Assembly (NCBI GenBank): GCA_003344405.1
Contig: NOWV01000020.1
Location: forward strand, 558,001-622,000
From: Trichoplax sp. H2
Lineage: Eukaryota; Placozoa; Uniplacotomia; Trichoplacea
Direction of reading: 5' to 3'
DNA length: 64,000 bases
Part shown: one piece after another, positions 49,176 to 63,900 of the stretch
Layout: the number at the start of each line of letters is the position of its first letter
Position numbering within the stretch: the first letter of the stretch is position 1
Notes under the pieces: generated by a model
The model's input: the letters and a program-made list of their open reading frames with translations, nothing else
The model's database searches: none
Told to the model about the DNA's origin: nothing
Made by a program: the position numbers and the translations under genes

Positions 49176-50220
49176 GTTTAACATTTCTATTGTGTCATGG
49201 AAATAGTCGCTGTATATCAACGATAGATTTTTTACATTTTCTTTTGAATGGATATACATACATATTGCTCCCTCTATGACCCATACTTTCGAACAAGAAA
49301 CTTTTCTAGGTTATGCTATAGATGTTATAAAACCTTAATGTTATAGAGTTTAATATATATGTTCGGATTAGCTAAGTCACAAGTGACACTTATTATGGGT
49401 GATAAAATTCTCAAGATTGTTCGGTTGTGGAATCTGCAGTCATATTATAACAGGCTCTATAATAACTATTTTAGCTATTTTAATTCATGTACAGACCAAG
49501 TTGGGCAATTCATAGTAAGTTAAATAGCATGTTTTCATGAAGGATAACATGTAATGTATTGCTATATATATACATAATCTGACTCTTGCTCTAAAGTATG
49601 TTATAGATTATAATCCCTTCAGTATAATATTGATATCAAGGTACAGCCATGAAGAAAATAATGTTTACAGTTTACTAATTTCCTGTGAAGATTAATACAC
49701 TTAGTAAATTCGGATTGTATCCATGCAAGTTTGCTTTATTTTTACATCACTAAGTCAAATTTACGTCTTGAAATCATCTTCCAGTACTTTTTTATCTGCC
49801 GTACAAAATAAAATTTTCCTTCTACCATAAACAATGTTTTAAATGATGTCTATCTTAGTGAAAGATCGCCCAAGGGATTGATCGAATTAGCCCTTGCAGC
49901 GATTTGGAAGTCATAACATTTCCTAATTTGGTCTAGCGTTTATCTTCTACGGTAGTCTATAGCCGTCCCTTATCATTTCCCAAGTCAATTAAAAGACTGA
50001 ATCAACAGACTGTCCTAGGATTACATTCATCACTGATATCATATAATTATATAACCAGTTTAAAATTATGCAGTAGATCGCAATAACACGATTTATTGAA
50101 ACTACTGTAAGTAATTATTAAAAATATTAGAGATATTTATGTTTGTCGATATCGGCTGGCCAGATTCTCGAATTGATTCAACAACAATTACTATTAAATG
50201 ATAAAAATGTACAGGAGGAG

Positions 50221-50310
50221 AATGAATGGAAGGTTTTTAGGGCAAGCTGTTTAAAAAAGATCTTTAAATGAAAGGACAAGAATTAATGGAAGATCTTTAG
50301 GGCAAGCTCA
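50221..50310. repeat. Short direct repeat, period 60 bp
   Basis: AATGAATGGAAGGTTTTTAG followed by GGCAAGCT at 50221 is repeated with few changes (AATTAATGGAAGATCTTTAG, GGCAAGCT) at 50281. Confidence 0.75.
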
Positions 50311-51869
50311 TGAGCTAGATAGGAAGGGAAATTAAAAATTCTATCAATCTTTAATTTGAATAAGAGGAAATTCTTTTAATCGCTGCACTCTTTTTCGTAA
50401 GACTTAGCAAGAAAGTAAAAAGGAATGTTCCCATTTTGGAGGGTATAGAAATGATAAAACTAGTGGTAAAAGTGAGAAATTAATGTGATTGTATTAACCA
50501 GGAGAATCTAACATACTTGATAGTTATGCGATATTGTGCAGCAAACTACTGTTTTTTTTAATTTGAAATCTTCGTTCATACGGTCTATGTAAAATGTTTG
50601 CCTATATTTATTTAATATTTTCGTCATGTTTGATCGCTATCGCTAATTTAAATTAGCATTTCAATAATAATTATGAAACAGTTTCATCATGTTGAAGATG
50701 AAGTTATATGCTAAATTAATCTCTAATGTACTAAATAAATTGAAGCAGTGGGTTAATGTTCGGTATACCCGGATGACAGCATAACCTTTACAACAGATTT
50801 TATTTTATTTGCATAATGCCTTATAAATACAATATTTGCGCTAATTTGCACCTGCGCTGCCTAATATATAGGAAATGTTTCTCCAAAATAACGGGTATCT
50901 TGTGCTACAAATAGTAGAGTTCCAGTGGATTTTATTTTGAAATTTTAACCGTAAGTCTATCCAGTTGATAGTTTGGTATAATTTTAGTTTTATTGCATAG
51001 TTTTTAATAACTCATGGACGGGAGAATTTCTGTTTCTAATAGCGGGCATAAAATAATTAATCTTAAATTCACATTCAGTCGTCTTTGCAGGCGAGTAAAC
51101 CACTAGATGTGTTAAGCATCTCATTTAAAATTAAATTCTTTCACGATTAAGAAATGAATGTTTTGAATTCTGCTAATTTATGGTTGCCCCAGGTATACGT
51201 CATCAACGATTAGTAAAGCAATACTAATAGCCTTCTTGCTTCGAAGCCATTTTGATCTAATTGAATTTATGATGATTGTGAGAAAATGACTCATTAATTA
51301 GAATAGCTTTAGAGTCGTCTGTGATATGTATTCAATTACAATTTAAGATTCATAATCGTGATGAGAAAAACATCAAATGCCTATGAAGAGTGGAATTTAA
51401 AATTAGCTAGATGCTTAGTAATGTTTTGTTTGGTACTGATTGTCTCCAAGACAGTATTACATATTTGGTATAAAATAGATTTATTTTCTCAAAAGATTTA
51501 TCGATGAAATAACTAATAATAGCAGTTATCTTAAAAACTACTAATGAAAATTTTGAATGCATTCTTAAATTAATTATATCCAGTTTTATACGGATTATCA
51601 TCCTTAATAATTTAAATTACTGGGGCCTTTTAAATCAGAAAAATAATAATTATTAATGAGGTACAGAGTTGGAAAGAACTATGACAATTTTAAATGAATA
51701 TTTTAATTCAATAAACAATAAATTTCGGTAAGAACGAATCCATAATCATTAAAATCATTATGGTCTTTCAATTTAGTAAATAATCAAAAGATGAAATCAA
51801 AAACTAAGCTGGTTAATGATTAATGAAGAAATAATACCATATCTCACCGCTATAATCTATTTATATCCA

Positions 51870-52133
51870 ACTTCTCTCCAACTTTGATCACTTTTGGATC
51901 ACGTATCCTATGTCATCATGAAGTTCTGGAGATCTTGGTGGATATTTTGGCGTAGAGAAACGGCAGTAGTTCCTTTCCAACAAGATTCCGGCATTCAGAT
52001 GGAGAAGGGTACCAAAAAAGAGAAAATCGTGAAATTTCTTATATCGACCAACTTCTCGCATTTGGAGTAATGGTCTGGTACGATGACACAGATTCGGATG
52101 GGATTCAAAGTTTATAATGATGATGGCTAACAT
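51870..52133. other. Coding-like island, possible relic exon
   Basis: Composition is clearly less AT-rich than the surroundings. Both strands are open: minus 51888-52133 (80 aa, with KKFHDFLFFGTLLHLN) and plus about 51957-52115 after a GGCGTAG acceptor-like site (with ISYIDQLLAFGVMVWYDDTD). The plus frame reads more like a folded protein, but I recognise neither. It could be an isolated exon, a retrocopy fragment or a captured piece of another locus. Confidence 0.3.
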
Positions 52134-55100
52134 AAAAATGATCGCTAAATTAAAGGTTTATGGGCCAGTCATTATTATATTAGGAGTATTATAGAATTAG
52201 ATATAGGTTGGCTATTCTTGTATTTATATTTTTATTAAGTAGAACCACGGATAGAATAGACCAAATATGGTTTAGCCAGTCCCTTATTAATTTTCTCTAT
52301 TAATCTAGTATTTTATAAATGATTTATTCTAGAAATAGATATTAGTCAGATAATGTTATACACTGATATATTTACAGATGGCTGAGATCAAGTTTTCTTA
52401 GATCACTATTTTAGATATTGAGAAATGTCCACGATGTTATTGAATTAGAAATTGACTGATACTATTGCTTCATCGTTAGCTGTGTCTATATGCTTCACAG
52501 AAATACATTTTACAGAGCCTGTTCTAATTGATTGATTGATGTTTAAGTTATAGAAGCTGTTATAAATTTAAACTTATTAAATGATTGTAACAAAATAAAT
52601 TTAGAATAGACTAAAGTATCTCGAGTGTTTACGGTGAATGGTGTTTGGTAGTTTATCGATTTCTTCAGCTCTTCGGCATACTCGATAGATGCGGATAGGA
52701 CTTTACCTTATAACTGATTTAATGATTTTGATCCAAGTTTTTCTTAAATTTTAAACATTCCTAATTCCATAATCTTTATCATACTGTAGATGTATCAAGA
52801 AATATTCTATACGTCATGTATCTTAGGAACTTGACTTCTTCACGTTCCTACCACGTTGTTATCAAGGCGTTCGTTTAATTTAAATGTTTTCATTCTTGAT
52901 CTTCATATAACCATTATGTCTGTTGGTAATTAGAAGCTAGTACGACTAGATATCAACATATTAGTTCTATGACATAAAATACTTAAAATTACATATGTAA
53001 ACTTGTTTCAGTAGGATTCTTCTTATTATAAATAAAATTATTTTATTCAAGTAAAAATCTCAGGTCTTTGTATTTGCAAATTAAGGCTTAGCTAATTTTA
53101 CGATTGCTGTTAGAAAAATAGTTGCTATCAAGTATAGCTTAAACAATGCTACTGAATTATAATCAGATTTGAAAGTCAACATTATTGGATTAAAATTAAG
53201 ATTTGGAGGTCAATCTTGAAGGCTCGAAAGCTATTTGTAGACGGCAAATTAAACAATTATCATATAATTGTTGAAATTATATCAATAGATATTTACTTCG
53301 TCCTTTATAGGTCCAAAAGACTCTTTCTATACGGAATAGCTATTAGACATTTTATCAATAATAAAACAATTATTTCCTTATTCAATTAAGCTTGTAGTGT
53401 ACGAAGATTGTTTATAACAATATTAGAACTGTGTCATTATTTTTATCCAATAATTAAAACAGATGTTAAATAACTGAGAATAGTAAATAACTTTGATAAA
53501 GAATTATCGACCTGACTACAAAGCACCACAACACTTTTCTCTACTTTTTATTGATCGTCTCAAAAGGGCTTAACTTATTCAATCATGTTAATGTACGTAA
53601 GATCTAGCCAATAACGGCTTAATTTTTCCATTCCATGGAATATATTTAATTTCTTATAGTATTAGGAATTTAATTATACGTAATATCTAATCATCAACGA
53701 TTTAATAATTTCTCAGGTCTTATGGAGTAAACTTATTGCTACATGATTCAAATATGGATGCAATTAAGATCTGTCAACCAGCGATTAAATAATTTCTGAT
53801 ATCATATGGAGTGAACTTTGTTCGAATTTGAAAATTGTTGTATTCATTAGATAAAGTTTCTGGGTCATTATTGAAAGCGAATCTATCTTCACCTTGCCAA
53901 CTTTGATAGAATTCGATTTAATTTGATAAATTTTGTCTTAATGGTAGTAAACTTTATGTAGCTGAGCCATAAAACTAGCTGATAATCGATTTAGTTTCGT
54001 AACTTAGTTTACTTCTTGAAAGATATTAGTATTGACCGATAACTAAGGCTTTAAATGTTTATGGCTGATTAGATAGTAGAGAAAGCATATCGAGTTGTAT
54101 ATCTAGATGTACACTCGTCGCTTTATCCTCTTGCCAGAATTCTGCTTGTAAATTATTTCTTTGTAATCGGATAGGATTATTTTAGACAAATACAGTGTTA
54201 GTATTTTGAATAAGAGCTGATTAAGCAGAGTACAATACGATCGGCGCCGTTACTATTTTAGGCTTTGCTATAAAAATTTACTTTCGGTATGCCATAAAAC
54301 AGCTTTGCAACACGATAACGGAATGTACGATCAATAAGTCAATTCCTTGAACTATGTATTAAGGAACGATATTTGTACTATCAGGAACACTTTTGCTCTA
54401 CTAGCAGACTACATAAATACTTACGCCTCGTATTTACCTTAAACACTAAATTTAAGAATTAACTTTATTTCAAGATATATTGCGTTTATATACTCTTCCT
54501 CAAAAATTCATGAATCATAGTTAGTGCGATTAACTTTGGAATCATTGACTGAATTAGACATTAATTTTAGCTACTGCTCCCTAATGCAGATAACAGTATT
54601 TACGAACATAGACATCTGATGACTAATACAGAATAGACCGATTACGATATATCCTATCACGGGACATTTCCACGATAATTTACAATCTACCATAAGTAAG
54701 TTACAATCACAATGATTCGAATTATTAAGTAGATAATTCGTATTCCCTAATATAACTATTAATTTCAGTATATGTAGTAAACGATATATATGTCACTGTC
54801 CAAAAAAGTCAGTGCTATATTAAAACGCAGTATATCCAAATTAGAAATTAACTAAATAAGGATAGGCTAACAAAATTGTCCTAACATAAATATTTCTACT
54901 TTAATATAGTATTTCACACTGTCACACGGTATTTCGATGACGTCAAATTCGGTAACTAGAGATGCGAATTTTGTTTCATAATATGCAATAAAGGACAATA
55001 GAATCACCATGGAATATTATTGATGATTCTATAAACAAAGATTGTTAATTTGACTTTTGATAAAGCTTCTGGAGGCAATAAGAGGTCTTAATGTACGTGA

Positions 55101-56937
55101 GATATAGAATATGACCCTATTTCTACAAAAGATTCATTCTTTTAAACTTAAAACTATTACTGAAGCTGTCATTATGTCAACTAAAGTGTTCTAATCAGCC
55201 GTAACCAGAAACTTGGCCAGTTCAAGGTTTGGAATAATAATGATTTATTTTATAAAAATCCAGCTAAATATAAAATTTGATACATTTTTCTAGCTATGGA
55301 ATAAAATATTACTGATCGCTTTAATGAATGCCTCTTTTTGATTTGCTGTTAATTTCAGAATCAATCAGTAGTAGACCTTCATTATAATCCGAATTTTACT
55401 AACTGATTTATATATGCTTGGATTATATATTTATTATAAGTAGATGATGGTTGGAATTACTCTAGCACTTGATTTCATAGCGATGATAAAAATTAAAATT
55501 TCAAAGTTTGCTATTTGATCAAAGCATCTGTCCCGCATTAAAAGGAAATCGCATTACGGCACTATTCTATCAGTTCACGTACCTTCAGCCATTTCATACA
55601 GTAAAATTTGATGTTGTAATGATTGATCGCTACCGTAACAATTAGTGTTAGCTGATATTAAAGGCTTAGAATCATCTTTAAAAGTTAGTTGTTAAATTTG
55701 GTTATGACAGACGTATTGCTACTGAAAGAGCAGTGTTTTTTAATTTTTCTACTCTTGTTAAAAACGATATTTTATAGTGTAAATTTGTCACTGGAAAAAG
55801 CATCATACGCGTATATTTAAAATCAAATCTTTAAAAAAGGATTAACCTTAAAACATTGCTTAATTACAGTCATTATATGAATAAATCATAGACAAAAAAA
55901 TGAATCACGGTCAATTAAAAGTGAATTTAGGTGCGATAAACAGGCTATTAGCCACCTCTTGCCGTTTTATCTAATTAAGCAGATAATCGACTGTTGATAA
56001 GGGTTACATAATTGCTGTTACTTAGAATCCATAAGTTCATGGAATGGCCATTAAACTACAGTAAAGCATTCTTCTTGACAGAAGTTAAATATGCTACTTT
56101 GAAATTAACATCAATTAGCGACATGACAGCACGATCATTTATCCAACTTCCGCATCATTGTTTTCGTCTACTCGCTTACAGATTATTGACATTAGTAAAC
56201 AGTACATTCACTATCCTTGAACAATATGTCAAAATGCCTACAATAAACCAACAGAAAGAACTTACGTAATAAGGAATGATGAATAGGCCAAGACTGTACT
56301 TTCGTACTGCGGACAAAGTTGTATTATTACTTTGGTCTAAGAGATCATCAGAATTTGACTGGGTAAACTTATTCCATGCATTAACTCGGCCTTATACTGA
56401 AATAAGCATGTGAACAGATATTCCTGTTTCTGCGACATGATATTTAATTATACTTGTATTAGCTCTCAAAATGTCATCTACAACAATTTCTAAAATATTT
56501 ATTACACAAATGATTCGCGATTGATCGTATTTAGTTGATAGTTAAATGGGAGATTTTCTAATCAACATATGATATAAACAGGTTTGTTCTAGTACTGTAG
56601 TGCACACTATTATATTATATGAAGATGTTTCGTAAACTGATTCGTGATTGAGTATAGAAGTCGTTAAGAAACACAATTACTTTAAAGTCTTGTTTTCCTG
56701 CTAGTTTTATATTTTTACTGATATAAGATGCTCGTTTTCTGCATTTATCGTCAGGTCGTCTAAGTGATGAATAAAGGCTTCGATGTAGTGCTCTGGTTCT
56801 CAATCTGGTTTACTTAATCGTGATGGTCAACCATTGGATTTGCAACTCTAGAGAACTGTACGAGCCCATTGACTGTTATTTTCCACCTTTAGGTTTACTT
56901 ACATTAATTGAAAGCGTGAACAGTCTGCGTCTGAATT

Positions 56938-57987
56938 ATGACCTCAAATAACGTCAATTCTTTAACGAGCGGCTGGTTGTTGCCAACTTTTATGCCCTCA
57001 AATAGTTCTTTTGATGATGAAGATCTTCCAACGAATGCAACCAGTAATAATGACTTTATTACCACATCGATCATCTGGGGATTTATTGGAGCTATTACTG
57101 TCATGCTAAATTTCGTTGTTTTGGCTATAATTATAGCTAGAAAAAGGTTACATAATACGACCAATGTTATTTTAGGCAGTATGTTCTTTAGCGATATTTT
57201 ATTTGCAGCAGTCTATATATTTCCTCGCTGGGTCAATCCGTTCTACTACCGCGATTGGCTATACTGCTCACTTGTGGCGGTTTTTGCTCCATTAGCTAGT
57301 GCAATCATTAACATGCATCTAATGGCAGCAAGTATAGACAAATTTATTGCCACTCAATTTGCTATACGCTATAAAGTATCTGCCAGGCCTTTGCATGCTT
57401 ACCTTGCTGTTGCTTGTATATGGATTCTAACGTTACTAATGGCATTTATGCCACTAATAGCATATCGACCAATTTACCAGGGCTTATGTTATCCATGGCA
57501 TAATGCACAGCAATATAAAGAAACGATCTTTAATATGATTTTCCTCGCTCTCTTTTTCATCTTGCCCTTACTGGTGATGATTGGCTGTTACACGCGGATA
57601 TATTTTATTGCTAGTAAATCATTGTACTTTAATTCTCCCATAAATAATGATGCACGTTCGATGAGAAAGCACTACAAGCTGGCTCGTGTTCTAGGCATTC
57701 TGGTGTTGACTTATTTCATCATGTGGACACCATTTACCTCCATTTATATTATTTCCTTATTTTATTCACCGTTTGAGATTGCTACTTCCCTTCAAGGCTA
57801 TAGAGAGGCTTTAGCTGTGGCACAATATATTGCCTTTACTTATCCGGCAATTAATCCTTTGCTGTATGGATATTTTATCCCTGAAATACGAAATCCGGTC
57901 ATGCGAGTGTTATGCCGTTCATCGCGCGTCTCGCCATTATCATGTACGCCTATCGTCAATAATGCAAGAGTTAAAATATCTTCCTGA
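56938..57987 (+). CDS. Intronless class A-like GPCR, paralogue 3 of 3
   Basis: 349 aa, one exon. Glycosylation sites NSS and NAT. TM1 VMLNFVVLAI keeps Asn. TM2 SMFFSDILFA keeps Asp86. C110 is in WLYCSL. The DRY site is D134-K135-F136. TM5 ends MIGCYTRIYFIASK. Intracellular loop 3 contains RSMRKHYKLARVLGIL, close to DIRKHYKAAKVIAIL in paralogue 1. TM6 has MWTPF and TM7 FTYPAINPLLYGY. The tail is short, with a Cys near its start (VLCRSS) that could be palmitoylated. It is closer to paralogue 1 than to paralogue 2 by these blocks. Confidence 0.9.
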   Translation: MTSNNVNSLTSGWLLPTFMPSNSSFDDEDLPTNATSNNDFITTSIIWGFIGAITVMLNFVVLAIIIARKRLHNTTNVILGSMFFSDILFAAVYIFPRWVNPFYYRDWLYCSLVAVFAPLASAIINMHLMAASIDKFIATQFAIRYKVSARPLHAYLAVACIWILTLLMAFMPLIAYRPIYQGLCYPWHNAQQYKETIFNMIFLALFFILPLLVMIGCYTRIYFIASKSLYFNSPINNDARSMRKHYKLARVLGILVLTYFIMWTPFTSIYIISLFYSPFEIATSLQGYREALAVAQYIAFTYPAINPLLYGYFIPEIRNPVMRVLCRSSRVSPLSCTPIVNNARVKISS

Positions 57988-60900
57988 TCAAAATCTTTCT
58001 ACTGGCTACCGTGTTGGGGAGATTGAAAATATTCTTTTTAAAATTAGGGTTGGACAGACGTTAACTGTGGTACCAGTAGTTATTCTAGATATTGATGTGG
58101 AGATAATACTACCGATGGACAGATAGGAAAGTATTTATAATTGTCTCGAATTGGCTTGTACTGCTGAGATTATTCCAAGCGTAAAGGCTTTCACGAACTC
58201 TTCGATTTTTTATTAATCTAAAAATTCGCCGGAATCATTCGCGGAGCTATCAGTTATCTTATGATTATAGATATTGTATTTAAGTTTCGATTTTTATTTC
58301 CTGTACAAGAAAAAATATTGGCCCTAAACTAGGATGGGCATCAAATAATATATACGGTATCGCTAGTCTCAAGCTATGATAGAATGTGATAATTTTTTTA
58401 TGGACCTGTCAGTTGCTAAAAAAATTGCCTAGAATTAGATTAAACATGAAAAATAATTACTTATTGTATCGCCTATGGCAATTTCTGATCGTGAAATCAT
58501 TTAGCAACAGAGACTATGTAAAACCATTATATGGTTCTTTAATAAAATACTATTTTTATCTCTGCTCTGAAACGGTCACTTAATAACTTGTCTCCCAAAT
58601 GTAGCGAATGAAATAGCTTATTACCTAAAACTGTTGTTGAACATTACGATAGCAAACTTGGACCAAGTAACCTATAGACAGTTAGATTTCAGGCTGAAAT
58701 CTCCTAAAAATGTAAAACTTTCATATCGCTCTTTACATGTTGACAAACATGAACTAATCAGACACTGGTTACTGAGATATGCCGATGCCGCCTACCGGGG
58801 TGTCTTGCGTTCTCAGTTAAGGGGATAAACTATCGTATCTAAATTATTGTATTGTCCACTAACAGCGCTCAACTACCTAATGCATAAGTATAACCCTTGA
58901 TATTGCCAGTTAATTCAAGTCTAGCGCCGTCATCTTACTTGCAGTTATCGGGATTCGCTTCGGAACCTATTTTTTATAGGTTCACATTATAATAATTTAA
59001 GTCGATATTAGTTTTGTTATTATTTATAGGTTAGTTTTTTATCCAATACTATTGGCGTTTATAATTAATTTAAGGCATTAATAAGTCTTTATTTAGTAGT
59101 GTGATTTATCGAGATGATTCACTGTGCAGTAAAAATTATTTATTTCCTAATATTAAGATAAATGTATATAACTTGGATCCGTAAAACGAGAATATTCTTT
59201 TTGACAAGCTCCGTTTCTAAGCTTCAATCAACGAATTAAAATGTACTGTTTGCCCACTTTCTCAATTTGCCTCAATATGCAAAAATACTAATTGTTTTTC
59301 TAAAAGCTGACAACATTAGAGATTATTTTAATAAGAGAATTAGGCAGTCTCTAAAAATATCTATAGGTATTGAATTTGCTAAAGGATGTCTTTTCGTAAA
59401 AATTTGTATTGGGAGTAAATTTGTAAAAGTTTTTTAAATAATGATGAATTAAAGAGACGGCAACAGAAGGCATCTATAATTAGGTTATTACTCATAAATA
59501 AAATGGACTTCGTTAAATCAAAATTTTGCATTTAATTTTGTTAATTAGTTTGCTATATTTAATCTAATAGATAAGTTTTAATGTGAAGATACCATCAGTT
59601 TTTTAAGAAATTCTTATTTTTAATAAATTTTAAGGATTCATATTCAATTCGCCATTTACGAAGTTCTGATTTCTTAAACAACATTGGCATGATTCGAACC
59701 ATAGAAGCACATTTTATTTTAATTTTTTGCTTACGTGGAGTTGGCGAATAGTAGATAAAGAGATAGACGGAAGTCATAATATAATTTGGACTTTGTATTT
59801 GCAAATATCGATAGATAAATAGCAATTATGATGCCCGATGAAAATATTTGAGTACACGCTATACCGCTTTAATAAAACCAAATCTAAACTATACCTTTTA
59901 ATTGTAAAGGTAATATATTAATTGAAGGACATAATAAAACTTTTAAATTTAAAATCTTTAGTGTTGATAAAAATATAATTAATAAATCACCAGAATAAGA
60001 ACATGATAGTAATGAATAACATATTGTTTTGCCTACGCATTTATTTCATAATCTATCGATATTTATTGTGCAATATAAAGCTTGGTTACGGAAGACTAAT
60101 TTTTCTTTTCTTGATCAATTAGAAATATTTCCTTTCATAAGGTAATCATGAAAATGAAATGTTAAAAATTTGACAAATTCTATTAGTTAGTAAATGCAGC
60201 TATGTATAAAGTAACTTTAATTTACGTTCATTCTTTCTTGACTTAAAAATCATGAAGTTAAGAATTTCAGTTTAATTTTAATTTACAATTTTGGAAATGG
60301 CACTATCCTGCAATACATTTTAGCCTGAGAAAGTTATTTACTCTGATAGACTACCCAAGTTTTTTGCAGTTATGCAAATGCTATCGAGCAGTAATCGTGA
60401 TTTAGCCAGATAATTTAACTTTGTGCATGTTGGTAATAAGCACACTTATACGTACCAACAGAGCATCACCTATACTTATGGAAAATGCAGTATTATGAAA
60501 ACATTCTTCGTGTAAATTTAATCAACGTAAATGAAGCATAGCAGCTACAAATGAGTTGGCATTTCATTTGAGCTTAAAATTTCAGCTTATGAGAGGTGCA
60601 TATTGACGATTACCTCTTGGTGGTAAATTGGTTATAAACTCATCGTATTTTCTCTTTACAGACTTCGATTTATGATATTAGAAATATCAGATATTGATTC
60701 AGATAATTTCTATAGCTGAGCTGCATTAGGTTATATTTGATAATTTAATTTCAATTACCAATTATGGTTATGGAGCACCAATTATGTTGGACTTTACTTA
60801 ACCAAAGAATACGATTTGTTTGCAGAAAAACTGAGAAGTAAACAAAAAACCTTCGATAGTAGAAGTCTTAATCTCATAATATTTCAATGTATATTGATAA

Positions 60901-63900
60901 TCATTATTAGAATATAGCTTGATGATATTGCCACTAAAAATCACCGATAATGACGAAATTACAAATAGATTAAGATGGAGATATAGCTAATGATTTCATA
61001 GCTTGCTGATTGTAAATTTATTTTAGGGTAGACGGAAAATTAGAATTAGATCTATGTTAAAGGGTTCTGATCAATTACTACACTAGTTATTTATATAGCT
61101 TTCCAATTAATATATTATAAAAATCACGTAATTTAATTTAATGTTCTTGTAGTCATTGTGATACCAATATGATATCCTTAGAAGTATCTTTAAACATGAA
61201 CTAAATTTGAGTAGAATTTAAAATTCAATATTATCAATAATATAGTTGTAGTTCGTTTCTGATAATTTTAAGATGAAATGAATGACTTATAATTGTTTGA
61301 ATCTGACGGCTGAAAGTAATTAATTAATTTGCATTCAAATGCAATGATTTGGTTTGTTTATTATTTGAAATTCTTAAATTAATAAGTTACTTCCCATACT
61401 ATATGGTCAATGTTAGCAGCGAGCGTAATTAAACTAATGATTGCTCCTGTTAAAGGCTATGATTTTATTATTATTTTAAATTTATTTCTTTCACCAAAAC
61501 TAGAATTGTCAGCAGGATTTTTGAAGGCGAAATCCTAATAGTTAGAAATAGTTGATGGTTTTATAGTGTTATTAAATCATATCATGGTATCATCTTTCAC
61601 CCTTAGCGTGAAGAAATACTCATGCTATTACGACCTATCATCTATTATTATAACACTTTTCAGTTGGCTTTGCTTCGTATTAGATAAAAAGTAAATAATT
61701 ACTTCGTTAAGAAATAACTAGCTTTTATGGAATTTACAGATACTAGCAATCATTTATCTGTTTGGTTTAAAAGGAAATGAAATTACTTTTTCATGGTACA
61801 TGCATGTGATCTTAATAACTGTTCTACAGTGTTTAAATTATAACTATTACTGAAATCTTCCTAGTAGATAGGTATACTAGCATAAGACGATGATAGTAAA
61901 CGTATTCCTACCTATGTCCTGCTATCGTATAGAAATGGTAAGTATTTAAAGCTACCTAAAAAAACTAATTTAGCATGCATTTCGGTTCATTTTACTGGCG
62001 TAAGACGACATGTTTAATACCGATATAGTAAGTAAATAAAATCTATTTTCCCTTAATAATGAGGAAACAGATTTCTGATAAAATCGATTTACTTATATTG
62101 AATTGCTTTAGTCTTAATTAGAAAATTTTATTCTATAGAATCTACAATAATCGGATTATTTTACTAAGAATGACTTTTTGAGTTCATTGTTGTAGCTATT
62201 TTAGTGGCTAATTGTAGGAGATATTTATTTTAGGTTCGCTTTCCACTGCTTTACATGATTATGATTCATAAGTTATTTGAGTAAAGGATTTTCTTTCTCT
62301 TTAGTATCAATACACGTTACAAAGATAGAACTAGAATTAGCTAAAAGGCATCCATTTCCAGTGAAAATAATTATAAAATATGAAAGAATCAAATTGCCTT
62401 ACTGAAGTTGGGATATCCCTTCATTATTTTAATTCTTTTTCTTTTTAATAATTGGAGATCATTTATTTTAGCCTATCATTTAACAAATATATATATGACG
62501 TTGAAGATAGCGATTCATAATATGATCGATGAGTATGCTTCTTTATTTCTTAAAATAAAAAGCGGGCATTTGTTATAAGCCATAACTATATAATAGCTTA
62601 AAAATGCTTCGACTTGCAATAAAAGCATTGAAACAGAAAAAGAATTAAATTTCCTTACTAAGAATGGCTTTATTAGCTCATTCTTATAGGTTTTTTCTTC
62701 TATTGATTATGTTTGAGAAGTTGTTTACGCAAGGCTAACATCCATTAATTTTCCATTATGGCGATAGTTCATGGCCTACGGTACGGTATATGCTAACTTA
62801 ATCGATTAAAGCGTTTTATCTGCGATTGTAAATAACTTTTATACTATTTTATGATATCATGGTGATCTGCTGTTGTTTGTAAAATTAGTAAAATGTAAAT
62901 AAAACTTGGTTTTAATAGACTACCATGTATTAACTATTGTATTTCATCGCTACCTTGTAGAATGTATTTCTGTACTTTTCAGTAAGTAGTTCTTTACTTC
63001 TTGTTGAGGTGCTTAGTGAATATTAGTCAATCTTATCTTGGTTGTGCTGCCCATTTTAAGTATTACCGTATGCTAAATATTAGATTTTAGTGTTAATTCG
63101 ATCTATTCATAGCTCATTTAACATTCTTGCCTCTATTTATCTATTCAACGGTAAAGGTATTTTATTGTTAGTGACCATGACTTTCTTGTTAATTTTTATT
63201 AAAATTTACGCCTATTCTTTTTTTACTATTTATAACATGAAGAGTAAGATGATTTTTGATCATGACGATAACGATCTTATTATCTTTAAGGTCAATTGAT
63301 TTATTTTTCGTTATCTTTACCTTTTTAATCAATAGATAAAATCGAATACAGAAGGATAGTTGTCAGTCTACACTATTTCCATTGGAAATTGATAGATTGG
63401 GCGGATAGTATCGACTATACTAATTCTGTTACTTCCTCGATAGACGTTTGCATGGCGACGGCATAAAAAACAATTCATATTTTAATCATTTGTTCAGCAA
63501 TAGATCAAGAACTGAATTAACTACGACATCAAAGGATTAAATCCGATCTGTTTATTGTTATGCATTCAATGGTGACCGGGGTGGATTGATTGTTAAAATA
63601 ATTAAATGATTTATCAAGCTTTTGTGTCTTGTATTTTATCAAGCTATGGGCGACCCTGGGATTTATTCTATACCCTCATGTTAGCCACTTACTATTTAGG
63701 GTACAATTTTTGACTCTATTTCAAAGTTAAAGGTTAACTCTTTCATAGCAATTGAAACTTACAAGATCTCATTGGTGTAAATGGAAAATTAAAATTCAAT
63801 ACGATTTTAGAGCGAATACGAATTCTAATAATCTAGTCTTACTGGCTACATCTTTTTCAGGTATTTTCTACTGCGGAATGAGCCATCTTATAAGTTGTCA

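Larger units (their letters stand above)
49176..56937. other. 7.8-kb AT-rich spacer between GPCR paralogues 2 and 3
   Basis: No supported complete gene. Contains a 60-bp direct repeat at 50221, a less AT-rich island at 51870-52133, and a loose ~83-bp direct repeat around 53690-53825 (TTTAATAATTTCT / TTAAATAATTTCT with TATGGAGT following). The open frame at 56012-56269 has no recognisable product. Confidence 0.5.

Noticed and set aside
56904-57164. 86-aa minus-strand frame
   Set aside because: Shadow of the GPCR at 56938 on the other strand; no independent support.
58634-58828. 64-aa plus-strand frame downstream of the third GPCR
   Set aside because: No recognisable domain, no splice context and no paralogue in the window; kept only as a note in the spacer description.
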